Positions 33,716 to 43,004 of a stretch of 64,000 nucleotides of DNA are shown here, piece after piece. The notes under the pieces are model-generated. The model did not search any database and was not told where the DNA came from. It worked only from the letters and a program-made list of their open reading frames with translations. The position numbers and the translations under genes are program-made. Position 1 is the first letter of the stretch, and each line of letters begins with the position of its first letter. Location of the stretch: assembly GCF_964021845.1 (NCBI RefSeq), contig NZ_CAXHZC010000003.1, positions 372,001-436,000 on the forward strand. Reading direction: 5' to 3'. Source of the DNA: Arcticibacterium sp964021845 (lineage in GTDB: Bacteria; Bacteroidota; Bacteroidia; Cytophagales; Spirosomataceae).

Positions 33716-34663
33716 ATGAAACATTTTATTACCCCTTCTGATGTACCTAATATTCAAGATTTAATAGAAGAAGGATTGGCCCAAAAGGCTAACCCTTTGG
33801 CACATAAATCTTTAGGGAAAGACAAAACACTCGTTCTTTTGTTCTTTAACTCAAGCCTTAGAACTCGTCTGAGTACTCAGAAAGCGGGTTTAAATCTAGG
33901 AATGAACGTAATAGTGATGAATGTGGGCTCAGATAGCTGGCAATTGGAGTTTGGTGATGGTGTAAAAATGAATGGCAATAAAGCAGAGCATATTAAAGAA
34001 GCGGCAGCTGTTATTGGTCAATATGCAGATATTATAGGTGTAAGAGCTTTTGCAGGACTGACAGATGCGGAAGAAGATTATAAAGAGTTGGTTTTAGAAA
34101 GCTTTAGGTCCTTAGCTGGTGTGCCTATTGTTAATTTGGAGTCGGCCACACGTCACCCTTGTCAGTCATTGGCAGATTTAATAACTATTGAAGAATTAAA
34201 AACTAAAACAAGGCCTAAAGTAGTTTTGACTTGGGCTCCACATATTAAGCCTTTGCCTCAGGCGGTAGGAAACTCTTTTGCCGAATGGCTTAACCTTACG
34301 GACTATGATTTTGTGATAACAAATCCTGAAGGGTATGACTTACCAGAAGCGTACAGAGGAAATGCCACGGTAACTCATAATCAAGCAGAGGCTTTTGAAG
34401 GAGCAGACTTTATTTATGCTAAAAACTGGTCATCTTATACCGACTATGGAAAGGTGCTTCCAGGAAATGAAGATTGGATTATTTCGGAAGATAAAATGGC
34501 ACTTACAGACAATGCCAAGTTTATGCACTGTTTGCCCGTCAGAAGAGGTTTGATAGTGGAAGATGAGGTTATTGACTCAGATAATTCTGTAGTTATTCAG
34601 CAAGCTGGAAACAGGGTTTGGTCTGTTCAAGCTGCCATGAAGAAAATTTTGGAGGGTTTGTAA
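33716..34663 (+). CDS. argF': N-succinyl/N-acetylornithine carbamoyltransferase
   Basis: Arginine biosynthesis: carbamoylates acylated ornithine to acyl-citrulline, the Bacteroidota variant of ArgF. Protein of 315 residues. The carbamoyl-phosphate loop is FFNSSLRTRLSTQ and other family blocks are NLESATRHPCQS, VVLTWAPHIKPLPQAV and FMHCLPVRRG. Position 90, in the loop that distinguishes substrates (Pro90 in Bacteroides succinyl enzyme, Glu92 in Xanthomonas acetyl enzyme), is alanine here (NGNKA-EHI), so it lacks the acetyl-type glutamate and is more likely the succinyl type. Monocistronic between two terminators. Confidence 0.92.
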   Translation: MKHFITPSDVPNIQDLIEEGLAQKANPLAHKSLGKDKTLVLLFFNSSLRTRLSTQKAGLNLGMNVIVMNVGSDSWQLEFGDGVKMNGNKAEHIKEAAAVIGQYADIIGVRAFAGLTDAEEDYKELVLESFRSLAGVPIVNLESATRHPCQSLADLITIEELKTKTRPKVVLTWAPHIKPLPQAVGNSFAEWLNLTDYDFVITNPEGYDLPEAYRGNATVTHNQAEAFEGADFIYAKNWSSYTDYGKVLPGNEDWIISEDKMALTDNAKFMHCLPVRRGLIVEDEVIDSDNSVVIQQAGNRVWSVQAAMKKILEGL

Positions 34664-34695
34664 AAGAGATTGTTTTCGGGTTCTCAAACAAAGAA

Positions 34696-34733
34696 AATCC
34701 CCTTTCTAATTATTTTAGAAAGGGGATTCTTTT
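34696..34733. terminator. Bidirectional terminator between argF' and sulP
   Basis: A 14-bp perfect stem (34696-34709 with 34715-34728, core AATCCCCTTTCTAA), a TTATT loop and CTTTT on the plus strand; on the minus strand it is followed by a T-containing TTTTCTTTG tract. It serves the two convergent genes. Confidence 0.85.
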
Positions 34734-34750
34734 ATAAAAATAAATCTGTC

Positions 34751-36289
34751 TTAAAGGTCTACTGCTACTTTATAAGTAGGGTCTTCTATGATGTTTACAT
34801 CAATGATTTTTTCCGCATTAGCTAACAGTTTTCGGCAATCTTCACTTAGGTGTTTCAGGTGTACCTCTTTACCCGCTTTTTGATAACGTTCCGTTATTTT
34901 ATTCAAGGCTTCTATTCCAGACATATCATTGACACGACTTTCTTTAAAGTCAATAATTACTTTGTCGGGGTCTGTTTGTACCTCAAATTTATCGGCAAAT
35001 GTTTGAGTAGATGCAAAGAAAAGAGGCCCGTAAATCTCATAATGCTTAACCCCTTCTTCATCTGTATATTTTCTTGCTCGAATTCTTTTAGCATTTTCCC
35101 AAGAGAAAACTAAAGCAGAAATTACAACTCCAATAAGTACGGCAAGAGCTAAATTATGGAGCAGCACGGTAATAGCGGCAACCAACATTCCTACTAATAT
35201 ATCGTGGTTTGGCATCTTGCCAATTACCTTAAAACTAGCCCACTCAAAAGTACCAATAGACACCATAAACATAAGTCCAACCAATGCCGCCATAGGCATT
35301 TGCTCAATGTACTGAGCACCAAACATCACAAAAACTAGGAGCATAACCGAGGCGACTATTCCCGATAGTCTTGCTCTGGCTCCAGATGAAATATTGATAA
35401 GGCTTTGCCCTATCATAGCACAGCCACCCATTCCCGAGAAAAAACCTGTTACCACATTGGCAAGACCTTGAGCTACTGCTTCTTTATTACTGCTACCTCT
35501 TGTCTCTGTAATCTCGTCAATAAGGTTAAGTGTCAATAAGCTCTCAATAAGTCCTACACCCGCCACTATCAAGGCAAAAGGAAAGATGATAGTCAAAGTT
35601 TCCAAAGTAAAAGGAACTTCTGGAATATGAAAAGGAGGAAAACCTCCATTGATAGAACTAATATCTCCTACGGTTTTAGTTTGTAAACCAAAGCCAATAA
35701 CTATAGCCGTAATTACAAGAATAGCCGCCAAGCCTGAAGGAATCAACTTAGTCAACTTAGGAAGCCCCCAAATTATAAGCATGGTTAAAAGAACCAGACC
35801 TATCATAATGTAAAGCTGACTTCCCTGCATCCACTCCATGGAGCCATCTAAAGCAGGCACTTTAAATGAACTCAACTGAGCCATGAAAATCACAATGGCT
35901 AAACCATTTACAAAACCAAACATTACCGGATGAGGCACCAGTCTGATGAATTTACCTAACTTAAAGAAGCCAGCGGCCATCTGAATTAAACCAGCTAATA
36001 CCACGGTGGCAAAGATATACTCCACTCCATGCATTTTAGCCAACCCTACTATAACCACAGCTATAGCTCCAGTGGCACCAGAAATCATTCCAGGCCTTCC
36101 TCCAAAGATGGAAGTTATAAGACCAATAGAAAAGGCCGCATACAGGCCCGTAAGTGGGTGCAAGCCAGCAATTAACGCAAAGGCAATAGCCTCTGGAATT
36201 AAGGCCAAAGCAACAGTCAAACCAGATAAAATCTCGTTCTTATAGTCTACTTTTTGTTTTAGGTCAAAAAGAGTAAAAATTTGACTCAT
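34751..36289 (-). CDS. SulP-family anion permease with STAS domain
   Basis: Inner-membrane transporter (SLC26/SulP) for sulfate, bicarbonate or another anion, 512 residues. The membrane domain (about 15-400) starts with LSGLTVALALIPEAIAFALIAG and has the typical GMGGCAMIGQSLINISSGAR block. A C-terminal STAS domain (about 410-512) has KVIIDFKESRVNDMSGIEAL with the conserved Asp-x-Ser. No sulfate-assimilation or carbonic-anhydrase gene is adjacent, so the anion is undecided. Divergent neighbours are absent: its upstream region borders the end of pyruvate carboxylase. Confidence 0.92.
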   Translation of the reverse strand: MSQIFTLFDLKQKVDYKNEILSGLTVALALIPEAIAFALIAGLHPLTGLYAAFSIGLITSIFGGRPGMISGATGAIAVVIVGLAKMHGVEYIFATVVLAGLIQMAAGFFKLGKFIRLVPHPVMFGFVNGLAIVIFMAQLSSFKVPALDGSMEWMQGSQLYIMIGLVLLTMLIIWGLPKLTKLIPSGLAAILVITAIVIGFGLQTKTVGDISSINGGFPPFHIPEVPFTLETLTIIFPFALIVAGVGLIESLLTLNLIDEITETRGSSNKEAVAQGLANVVTGFFSGMGGCAMIGQSLINISSGARARLSGIVASVMLLVFVMFGAQYIEQMPMAALVGLMFMVSIGTFEWASFKVIGKMPNHDILVGMLVAAITVLLHNLALAVLIGVVISALVFSWENAKRIRARKYTDEEGVKHYEIYGPLFFASTQTFADKFEVQTDPDKVIIDFKESRVNDMSGIEALNKITERYQKAGKEVHLKHLSEDCRKLLANAEKIIDVNIIEDPTYKVAVDL

Positions 36290-36335
36290 AAATTATTATT
36301 ATAAATTTTCAATATTGAACTTACTACAAACAGAA

Positions 36336-36398
36336 GGCAGTTTTTATGCCACAATCTTTAATCCACAAAGGACTAAAAATTGATTTATAAAAACTGCC
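36336..36398. repeat. 12-bp inverted repeat between pyc and sulP
   Basis: GGCAGTTTTTAT (36336-36347) is matched exactly by ATAAAAACTGCC (36387-36398) across a 39-nt spacer. It lies just downstream of pyc and just upstream of sulP, both on the minus strand. It could be a pyc terminator with a long loop or a sulP leader structure; there is no strong T-run after it. Confidence 0.5.
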
Positions 36399-36418
36399 AG
36401 AAAAATATTAATTTACTA

Positions 36419-39400
36419 TTAGGCTTTTTCTATCTCCACCACCCAGTCGTCTTGTTCTACCACAGAACCTTGCTCTAACTGTACAGAGGCTACTATACCT
36501 TCAAAAGGAGATGCTACAATAGATTCCATTTTCATAGCTTCTATTACAAACAATGGCGTGTTTTTAGCCACTTCGTCACCTTTCTTAACTAGTACTCTAG
36601 AAATACGACCTTGAAGCGGAGCTCCTATATCGCCTTCCTTGCTTATTTTCTTATTAGTAGGTTTAGTCACTTTTAAAGCCGTGTCACGAACTTTGATTTT
36701 TCGTGTTTGACCATTCAGTTCAAAACTCACAGTTCTCTTACCTTCATCGTCAGATTCAGAAGTGTACAGGTACCTAACTAAGATAGTTTTACCAGCTTCT
36801 ATCTGGATCATTATTTCTTGATTCTGATGTAGACCATACCAGAAAGCATGCGAAGGTATAAGGCTTACGTCACCATATTTCTCACGGTTGGCGTGGAAGT
36901 CTTCATAAACCTTGTCGTAAAGTTTATAGGCTAAGAAATCCAAGTAACCATCTGAGTTTGGGAAGTCTATTTGGAACTGGGCAAATTCCTTTTCAAGGTC
37001 AATTGGCTCCATATGAGCATTTGGCCTATCAGTAAAAGGCTTCACATCTTTTAAGATGATTTTTTGAAGCTCTTTAGGGAATCCTCCTGGAGGCTGACCT
37101 AGGTCGCCTCTAAAGAACCCTTTAACAGACTCAGGGAAAGAGAGCGTATCTCCTTTCTTGAAAATATCGTCAGCGTCTATGCTGTTTGATGTCATAAACA
37201 GAGCCATATCACCTACTACTTTAGAAGATGGCGTCACTTTGACAATATCTCCTAAAAGATTATTAACTATCGCATAGTTCTCTTTTAATAAATCAAATTT
37301 GTCTCCAAGTCCTAAAGAAATTGACTGAGACTTCAAGTTTGAATATTGACCGCCAGGCATTTGGTGCTCATAAACCTCAGCACTTCCAGACTTAAGCCCA
37401 GATTCAAATGGAGCGTACATAGCTCTTACGTCTTCCCAGTAGTTTGAGTACTGATTTAATTTATGTAAGTCCATTTCGCACTCTCTCTCGGTACCTTGTA
37501 GCATAGCTACCACCGAGTTAAAGTTTGGCTGCGATGTCAAACCTGACAAACCACCTAAAGCACAGTCAATAACATCAACCCCAGATTCAGTTGCTTTTAA
37601 ATAGGTAGCTGGCTGAATAGATGATGTATCATGTGTATGCAAGTGAATTGGAAGGTCAATTGCCTTCTTCATTTCTCTTACTAAAACCTCTGCTGTATAT
37701 GGTTTAAGCAAACCAGCCATATCTTTTATGGCAATAATGTGAGCACCTTCGTCTTCTAGCTGACGAGCCATGTCTAAGTAATACTGTAACGTATATTTCT
37801 TTTGATTTGGGTCAAGCATTTCGCCGGTATAGCAAATAGCAGCTTCTGCCAAAGAGTTGGTACGCTCTCTAACAGTTCTGATGCTTAACTTCATGGACTC
37901 AATCCAGTTAAGTGAATCAAAGATTCTGAAAACATCAATACCGTTTTCGGCAGACTTCTCAATAAAGCTTTCTACAAGGTTATCAGGATATGCTGTATAA
38001 CCTACTGCATTTGAACCTCTAAGAAGCATCTGAAGAAGCATGTTTGGCATAGCCTCTCTAAACTCTTGTAGACGTCTCCAAGGGCTTTCATAAAGAAAAC
38101 GCATGGCTACATCAAAAGTAGCACCACCCCACACTTCCATAGAAAACAGCTGAGGGAAGTTTTTGGCAAAGCCTTCAGCTACCTGCAGCATGTCTGTAGT
38201 TCTTACTCGAGTAGCAAGCAATGATTGGTGTCCGTCTCTAAAAGTAGTATCTGTATAAAGAATTGATTTTTGATCTTTTACCCACTGAGCAAACTTATCA
38301 GCTCCCATGCTGTCAAGCCTTTGCTTATTCCCGTCTGGGTAAGAGCTATATGGGTCAATGATTGGAACTTTAGGAAGCTCAAAATCAATTTTTTCTACTT
38401 TACCTAGGGTTGGATTTCCGTTAACTATAACGTCGGCTAAAAGTTTCATCGCTCTGGTAGAACGGTCTTTTGGTTTACGAAGTACCAATAGATCTGGACG
38501 GCTCTCAATGAATGAAACCCTAGCTTTTCCTTTTTGAAACTCTTTATCGTTAATTACATTACTTAGAAAAGGGATGTTCGTTTTTACCCCTCTAATTCTG
38601 AACTCAACCAATGCTCTTGATAATCGCTGAGCAGCACCTTTTAGGGTACGGCCTCTTGCGGTTACTTTAACAATCATTGAGTCAAAGTAAGGCGAAATTT
38701 TCATGCCGGGATAGGCACTTCCTTCGTCTAATCTTATACCAAAACCTGCCGCATTTCTGTAGGCAATGATAGTTCCAAAGTCGGGTTTGAAGCCGTTGGC
38801 AGGGTCTTCCGTAGTTATTCTACACTGAATCGCGAAGCCTTTTAAAGGCACTTCATCTTGATTATGAATATAAATTCCGTTGTCAGAAAGTTTATGACCC
38901 ATTGCTATCAAAAGCTGGGTTCTAACTATATCAACACCGGTTATTTCTTCCGTTATAGTGTGCTCTACCTGAATACGTGGATTAACCTCAATGAAGTAAA
39001 CGTTTTCTTCTTTATCAACTAAAAACTCTACCGTACCAGCATTTGAGTAATTTACAGCTTTACCCATTTTAATGGCGTAATCGTAAAGTTTTTGTCTGGT
39101 CTCCTGCTTTAAACCTACAGAAGGAGCTACCTCAACTACCTTTTGAAACCTACGCTGTACAGAGCAGTCTCTTTCATAAAGGTGAATAAGGTTACCGTGT
39201 TTATCTCCTAAAAGCTGTACCTCTAGGTGTTTTGGTTCCAAAACGAATTTTTCAAGAAAAACTACATCATTTCCAAAGGCAGTTTTGGCTTCGTTCTTTG
39301 CTTCAGAATACGCTTTAGGGAAATCTTCTGCATTATGCACCACTCGCATACCTCTACCACCGCCACCAGCTACAGCTTTCACCATCATCGGGAAACCTAT

Positions 39401-39871
39401 TTCTTTGGCTCTTTCTAGGGCAAATTCCGGATTCGGAATATCTTCTCTAAAGTCAGGAATCAAAGGTACACCTGCTTTTTTAGCCATGTTTTTGGCGGCT
39501 ACTTTATCGCCTAAAGCATCCATAGCTTCAGGCTCAGGACCTACAAAAATGATTCCTTCTGCTTGGCATCTTCTAACTAGCGTTACGTTTTCAGAAAGTA
39601 GACCATATCCAGGATGAATTCCATCAATTTTTTTGTCTTTGGCTAATTGAATGATGCCTTCAATATCTAAGTAAGGTTGAAGGGCCTCGTCATTTGTCCC
39701 TATTTGATAAGCTTCGTCTGCTTTGTATCTGTGAAGTGAGTATCTATCTTCAAAAGTATATAGAGCTACGGTAGTAATTCCCAGTTCAGATGCTGCTCGC
39801 ATTATTCTGATGGCAATTTCTCCACGGTTAGCTATAAGTAATCTTTTTATTGGTTTTATGTAATCTTTCAT
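36419..39871 (-). CDS. pyc: Pyruvate carboxylase
   Basis: ATP- and biotin-dependent carboxylation of pyruvate to oxaloacetate, the main anaplerotic step; 1150 residues, full length. Biotin carboxylase domain (about 6-460): LLIANRGEIAIRI, VKAVAGGGGRGMRVV and FIEVNPRIQVEHT. Carboxyltransferase domain (about 535-860): DTTFRDGHQSLLATRVRT and HLHTHDTSS metal ligands, AGLLKPY. A C-terminal biotin carrier domain ends in IEAMKMES with biotinyl Lys1114. The single-chain order BC-CT-BCCP is the alpha4 type. It supplies oxaloacetate for the TCA cycle enzyme genes such as icd elsewhere in the window. Confidence 0.97.
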   Translation of the reverse strand: MKDYIKPIKRLLIANRGEIAIRIMRAASELGITTVALYTFEDRYSLHRYKADEAYQIGTNDEALQPYLDIEGIIQLAKDKKIDGIHPGYGLLSENVTLVRRCQAEGIIFVGPEPEAMDALGDKVAAKNMAKKAGVPLIPDFREDIPNPEFALERAKEIGFPMMVKAVAGGGGRGMRVVHNAEDFPKAYSEAKNEAKTAFGNDVVFLEKFVLEPKHLEVQLLGDKHGNLIHLYERDCSVQRRFQKVVEVAPSVGLKQETRQKLYDYAIKMGKAVNYSNAGTVEFLVDKEENVYFIEVNPRIQVEHTITEEITGVDIVRTQLLIAMGHKLSDNGIYIHNQDEVPLKGFAIQCRITTEDPANGFKPDFGTIIAYRNAAGFGIRLDEGSAYPGMKISPYFDSMIVKVTARGRTLKGAAQRLSRALVEFRIRGVKTNIPFLSNVINDKEFQKGKARVSFIESRPDLLVLRKPKDRSTRAMKLLADVIVNGNPTLGKVEKIDFELPKVPIIDPYSSYPDGNKQRLDSMGADKFAQWVKDQKSILYTDTTFRDGHQSLLATRVRTTDMLQVAEGFAKNFPQLFSMEVWGGATFDVAMRFLYESPWRRLQEFREAMPNMLLQMLLRGSNAVGYTAYPDNLVESFIEKSAENGIDVFRIFDSLNWIESMKLSIRTVRERTNSLAEAAICYTGEMLDPNQKKYTLQYYLDMARQLEDEGAHIIAIKDMAGLLKPYTAEVLVREMKKAIDLPIHLHTHDTSSIQPATYLKATESGVDVIDCALGGLSGLTSQPNFNSVVAMLQGTERECEMDLHKLNQYSNYWEDVRAMYAPFESGLKSGSAEVYEHQMPGGQYSNLKSQSISLGLGDKFDLLKENYAIVNNLLGDIVKVTPSSKVVGDMALFMTSNSIDADDIFKKGDTLSFPESVKGFFRGDLGQPPGGFPKELQKIILKDVKPFTDRPNAHMEPIDLEKEFAQFQIDFPNSDGYLDFLAYKLYDKVYEDFHANREKYGDVSLIPSHAFWYGLHQNQEIMIQIEAGKTILVRYLYTSESDDEGKRTVSFELNGQTRKIKVRDTALKVTKPTNKKISKEGDIGAPLQGRISRVLVKKGDEVAKNTPLFVIEAMKMESIVASPFEGIVASVQLEQGSVVEQDDWVVEIEKA

Positions 39872-40036
39872 CTAATCGGATTGGGGGTAAATGTCAGGTT
39901 CTCAATAGAGAATATAGCATAAGTAAACTCTAAAAACTAACGAATTTAGTGGTCGAGGCTAAGTAGATCAATTTTTGAGACTAGAATCTCAATCTAATCT
40001 TGGAATAGTTCAATTTAGGGGGTATTTTGTGTAAAA

Positions 40037-40672
40037 CTATCCTATAGCCTTGGCTGGATTACCAAAAACGGTGGTGTTTTCCGCTACATTTTCAATAACT
40101 ACAGAACCAGCTCCAACGCGAGCATTTTTACCAATAGTTATTCCTGAAACTACGGTAACGTTAGCTCCCAAAAATGCACCTTCTTCTATTTTGGCTTCAC
40201 TTGAAATAACGGAACCACTTCCTATTTCTACATAGTCTCCAACCTCCGCCTCTGCGTCTATCACAACTGATGTGCCTAAAATATTCAGGTTACCAATTTT
40301 GGCAAAAGGACCTACAATTGTACTAGCTGCTATCAAATTTCCATGTCCAATTATAGCTTCTTCCGACAGTACTGCAGATTTATGAATGGCATTGATTGGC
40401 ATGGTCTTGCGTTTTTTATTTAGCATTTCGGCAAGGCTCTTTCTGTCGGCTTGGTTTTTAACAGCTACAAAAGCTTCTGTTTTTTTACCAATGATTTTTA
40501 GAATTCTGGCGTCGTCCGTAGCTCCCATAATCATAACTGTTCCTATTTCAGTGTTATGAAGTTCCGCTTTATCATCTAATATGCCATAAATGAGTACACT
40601 GTTCTCGTTAAATATATCGAGAGCTATTTTTCCTAAGGTGCCAGCACCAAAAATTATAACGGGATTATCCAT
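40037..40672 (-). CDS. NeuD-like hexapeptide-repeat acyltransferase
   Basis: Protein of 211 residues. The N-terminal Rossmann-like part (VIIFGAGTLGKIALDI, NQADRKSLAEML) resembles the PglD/NeuD sugar-nucleotide O-/N-acyltransferase family. Left-handed beta-helix hexapeptide repeats run from about residue 95 to 200 (IGHGNLIAASTIVGPFAKIG, then VGDYVEIGSGSVI and IGKNARVGAGSVV), ending in GNPAKAIG. It probably acetylates an amino sugar or serine-like acceptor. It is the last gene of an operon with the BatD-like and DUF58 genes (7-bp gap), an unusual partnership. Confidence 0.8.
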   Translation of the reverse strand: MDNPVIIFGAGTLGKIALDIFNENSVLIYGILDDKAELHNTEIGTVMIMGATDDARILKIIGKKTEAFVAVKNQADRKSLAEMLNKKRKTMPINAIHKSAVLSEEAIIGHGNLIAASTIVGPFAKIGNLNILGTSVVIDAEAEVGDYVEIGSGSVISSEAKIEEGAFLGANVTVVSGITIGKNARVGAGSVVIENVAENTTVFGNPAKAIG

Positions 40673-40679
40673 TTTGATT

Positions 40680-41594
40680 TTAATATAAATTTTTAAGCTG
40701 GTTTTTATATGCCAGTCTTCTTTCTCTAAAACGTTCTTTACTGTATGAATAAAGAATTTGCAAAGCTAGTGGGATTCTCTCAGAGTTTTGACCTCCAAAA
40801 AGACTAGTTTCAATTTCTCTAATAGCTAAACCTACTTTTTGTCCAGAAACCTTTTCAATTTCTACGGAAGATAGGGAGTCAAATGGTTTTTTTTCTATCC
40901 ATTTCATTTGGTTTCGCCATAAGCCCAAAACCTGTTCTAGGTTTTCAGGGTTTAGCTCAGATTTCATTAGGTTCAGAAAATTCTTATTGTAAACATTTTG
41001 CTTTTCTTGAAACCGATAAAGAAGTATTTGTTTTTTGATTTGATTTTGAAAAATTAAAGCCAAAAGAGCAAGAAGGCTTAGTATGCCGAAAAAGATAAGT
41101 AGTCCAATGGAGAGCATCCTATTATCATTCTTCTTTATGAAATCTGCAGAAGAAACAAGTAGCCTTTCTTTTAGCAAGCTGTCTGAAACTAACTCTTGAA
41201 AGAATAGGCTGTCCGTGTTTGACCAGAAGGCAGTACTATCGTTTTCAGTAAATGTCCAAACGGGAAGTTTGAGGGTTTGAATTTTGTCAACATTAAATGT
41301 CCTAAGGGTATAAATAACACTATCTACACTTGTGGAGTCTTTAGTATATGTAGGAAAAAAAACGTAGGTTTTTAATTCGAATGGCTTAAAGTAGGCGGCT
41401 TTATTTGGGAAAAAGACATCGTTTTTAGCATTGTGCTTATAGGTTAATGAAACCTTTATGTCTTGACCTACATTGGCATTTTTTGAGATAAAGTTTAAGC
41501 TTGGATTTTGACCAAAAGCAGTGATGGAAAAAGCACTTATCAAAGTCCAAATTCTTAAAAAAGTAAGGGGGTATTTTAAGTTTGCTACTATCAC
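40680..41594 (-). CDS. BatD-like membrane protein partner of DUF58 protein
   Basis: Protein of 304 residues. A signal peptide (residues 1-28, ending ITAFGQ) leads to an extracytoplasmic domain with beta-sandwich pattern (about 29-145, NVGQDIKVSLTYKHNAKNDVFF). One membrane helix lies at about 163-186 (LSIGLLIFFGILSLLALLALI), and a cytoplasmic, helical, basic tail of about 115 residues follows. The layout resembles BatD or DUF4381 subunits of the Bat aerotolerance/MoxR-linked systems, which the adjacent DUF58 gene supports (4-bp overlap). Sequence similarity by eye is weak. Confidence 0.6.
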   Translation of the reverse strand: MIVANLKYPLTFLRIWTLISAFSITAFGQNPSLNFISKNANVGQDIKVSLTYKHNAKNDVFFPNKAAYFKPFELKTYVFFPTYTKDSTSVDSVIYTLRTFNVDKIQTLKLPVWTFTENDSTAFWSNTDSLFFQELVSDSLLKERLLVSSADFIKKNDNRMLSIGLLIFFGILSLLALLALIFQNQIKKQILLYRFQEKQNVYNKNFLNLMKSELNPENLEQVLGLWRNQMKWIEKKPFDSLSSVEIEKVSGQKVGLAIREIETSLFGGQNSERIPLALQILYSYSKERFRERRLAYKNQLKNLY

Positions 41595-42451
41595 TTTCTT
41601 ACTCTAAATAATTCAACAAGCCTTGGTATAAAGTCTTCGGTAGACGAAATAGATAGGTACGAAGCGTTATACTGCCTACAAAGTTTTTCTAAAGTATTCT
41701 TACTGTCGCTAAATGACTGTTTCATTCCTTTTTGAAACTTTCTAGAAGAAGTATTTATCCATTTCAAGGTATTGTTTTCTGTGTCTTGAATCGGAATTAA
41801 ACCCAATTGGGGTAAATTCACTTCTCTGTCGTCATATAAATGTAAAACCACAAGGTCATGTTTTTTTGCAAGTGCCTTGAGATTGTCTTGGTAGCCTTCA
41901 TCCTGAAAATCGGAAATCATTATGATAACGCTTTTCCTTTTAAGAATATTTAAAGTAAAACGAATGGCTTCTGTAATATCTGTTTTGAATGATTTTGGAA
42001 CAACTTGAAAGAGTTTCAAAATGAAGTTGTAGGCGTGTTTCATGCCGTTATCAGGCTTTAGGTAAAGCTCCTTTTGGTCTGAGAAACAGTATAAACCTAC
42101 GTGACTAGACTCTTTGATGGCAGACAGTGCCATCACGCCACAAATCTCTTTCGCTCGGTCAATTTTTGCTTTTCCGTGTTCGCCTACCTGTTGCGAAGCA
42201 CTCATATCAAGCAGAAAAAAGACAGTTTGTTCTTTCTCTTCCTTAAAAATTTTAACGTAAGCTCCGTGGCCTTTTGCGGTGGTAATCCAATCAATAGTTC
42301 TTACATCATCGCCATATTGATAGGTTCTTAAGTCGGCAAATTCCAAACCAGTTCCCTTAAAAATAGAGCTAAAATTACCGTGCATTTGCGAGTTGACGGC
42401 TTTTCTAATTCTAATTTCATATTTGTCCAGTCTGGAAAATATCTTTTTCAC
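41591..42451 (-). CDS. DUF58 (vWA-like) protein
   Basis: Protein of 286 residues, from ATG 42451. Family signature blocks: FKGTGLEFADLRTYQYGDDVRTIDWITTAK, partly shown here, then QTVFFLLDMSASQQVG, which is the MIDAS-like DxSxS metal site, and VIIMISDFQDEGY. Such proteins usually sit in operons with a MoxR AAA+ ATPase and BatA/B/D proteins and act in envelope protein assembly or stress tolerance. Here the MoxR gene is absent from the immediate neighbourhood. It overlaps the BatD-like gene by 4 bp. Confidence 0.88.
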   Translation of the reverse strand: MKKIFSRLDKYEIRIRKAVNSQMHGNFSSIFKGTGLEFADLRTYQYGDDVRTIDWITTAKGHGAYVKIFKEEKEQTVFFLLDMSASQQVGEHGKAKIDRAKEICGVMALSAIKESSHVGLYCFSDQKELYLKPDNGMKHAYNFILKLFQVVPKSFKTDITEAIRFTLNILKRKSVIIMISDFQDEGYQDNLKALAKKHDLVVLHLYDDREVNLPQLGLIPIQDTENNTLKWINTSSRKFQKGMKQSFSDSKNTLEKLCRQYNASYLSISSTEDFIPRLVELFRVRK

Positions 42452-42505
42452 GGGGTATTAAGCTTTTTTATAATCTGCTTTATTATTAAGAATGCAGGCA
42501 TTGAT

Positions 42506-42513
42506 TACTTTTG
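42506..42513 (+). promoter_or_regulatory. -7 promoter box for DUF4296/GT2 pair
   Basis: TACTTTTG fits TAnnTTTG exactly, on the plus strand in the 169-bp divergent gap, 107 bp before the DUF4296 start. No TTG at -33 spacing. Confidence 0.4.
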
Positions 42514-42620
42514 TTGAGCAAAGTTAGTGGGTTTATCTGAAATTCGCTTTTAAGATAGGAGTGCTTAAATCTTAAATTCTTTGGAATCTTTAATATTTTG
42601 ACTATCAATTAGTTATAATT

Positions 42621-42998
42621 ATGGTGGGTTTGAAAACTATCAAGGTACTAGTTTTGGCATTATTTTTCATGAGTTGTGGTAATGAGGATGCTCCAGAAAA
42701 CCTGATTTCGGAGGAGGTCATGGTTGATTTGATTTGCGAAACGCATATTTTAGAGTCAAAGGTGGGTAGGATGAACCTAAACAGTTATGATTCGTCTCAT
42801 GTGGCATTTCAGTACCTTCAGAAGAAGCTTTGGGAAGAGAAAGGAGTGGATTCTCTACAGTATAATGAGAGTTATGAGTATTATGCCAAGTACCCAAAGC
42901 TTTTTACCGAGATTTATCAGAAGGTAGAAGACAACCTGGAGGCAATGGAAAATAAAGCTAAAGGAATAGAAACGGCAGAACCAATTTCGATAGAATAA
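42621..42998 (+). CDS. DUF4296-family lipoprotein
   Basis: Protein of 125 residues with a lipoprotein signal peptide (hydrophobic LVLALFFM, then SCGN with lipid-accepting Cys20). The mature region is helical and acidic and matches DUF4296: LISEEVMVDLICETHILESKVGR and the SYEYYAKYPKLFTEIYQKV region, partly quoted. The family is Bacteroidota-specific with unknown function, predicted to be attached to the outer membrane or periplasmic face. It is followed 6 bp later by the DPM1-like gene, a frequent neighbour pair in this phylum. Confidence 0.85.
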   Translation: MVGLKTIKVLVLALFFMSCGNEDAPENLISEEVMVDLICETHILESKVGRMNLNSYDSSHVAFQYLQKKLWEEKGVDSLQYNESYEYYAKYPKLFTEIYQKVEDNLEAMENKAKGIETAEPISIE

Positions 42999-43004
42999 AG
43001 TGTA

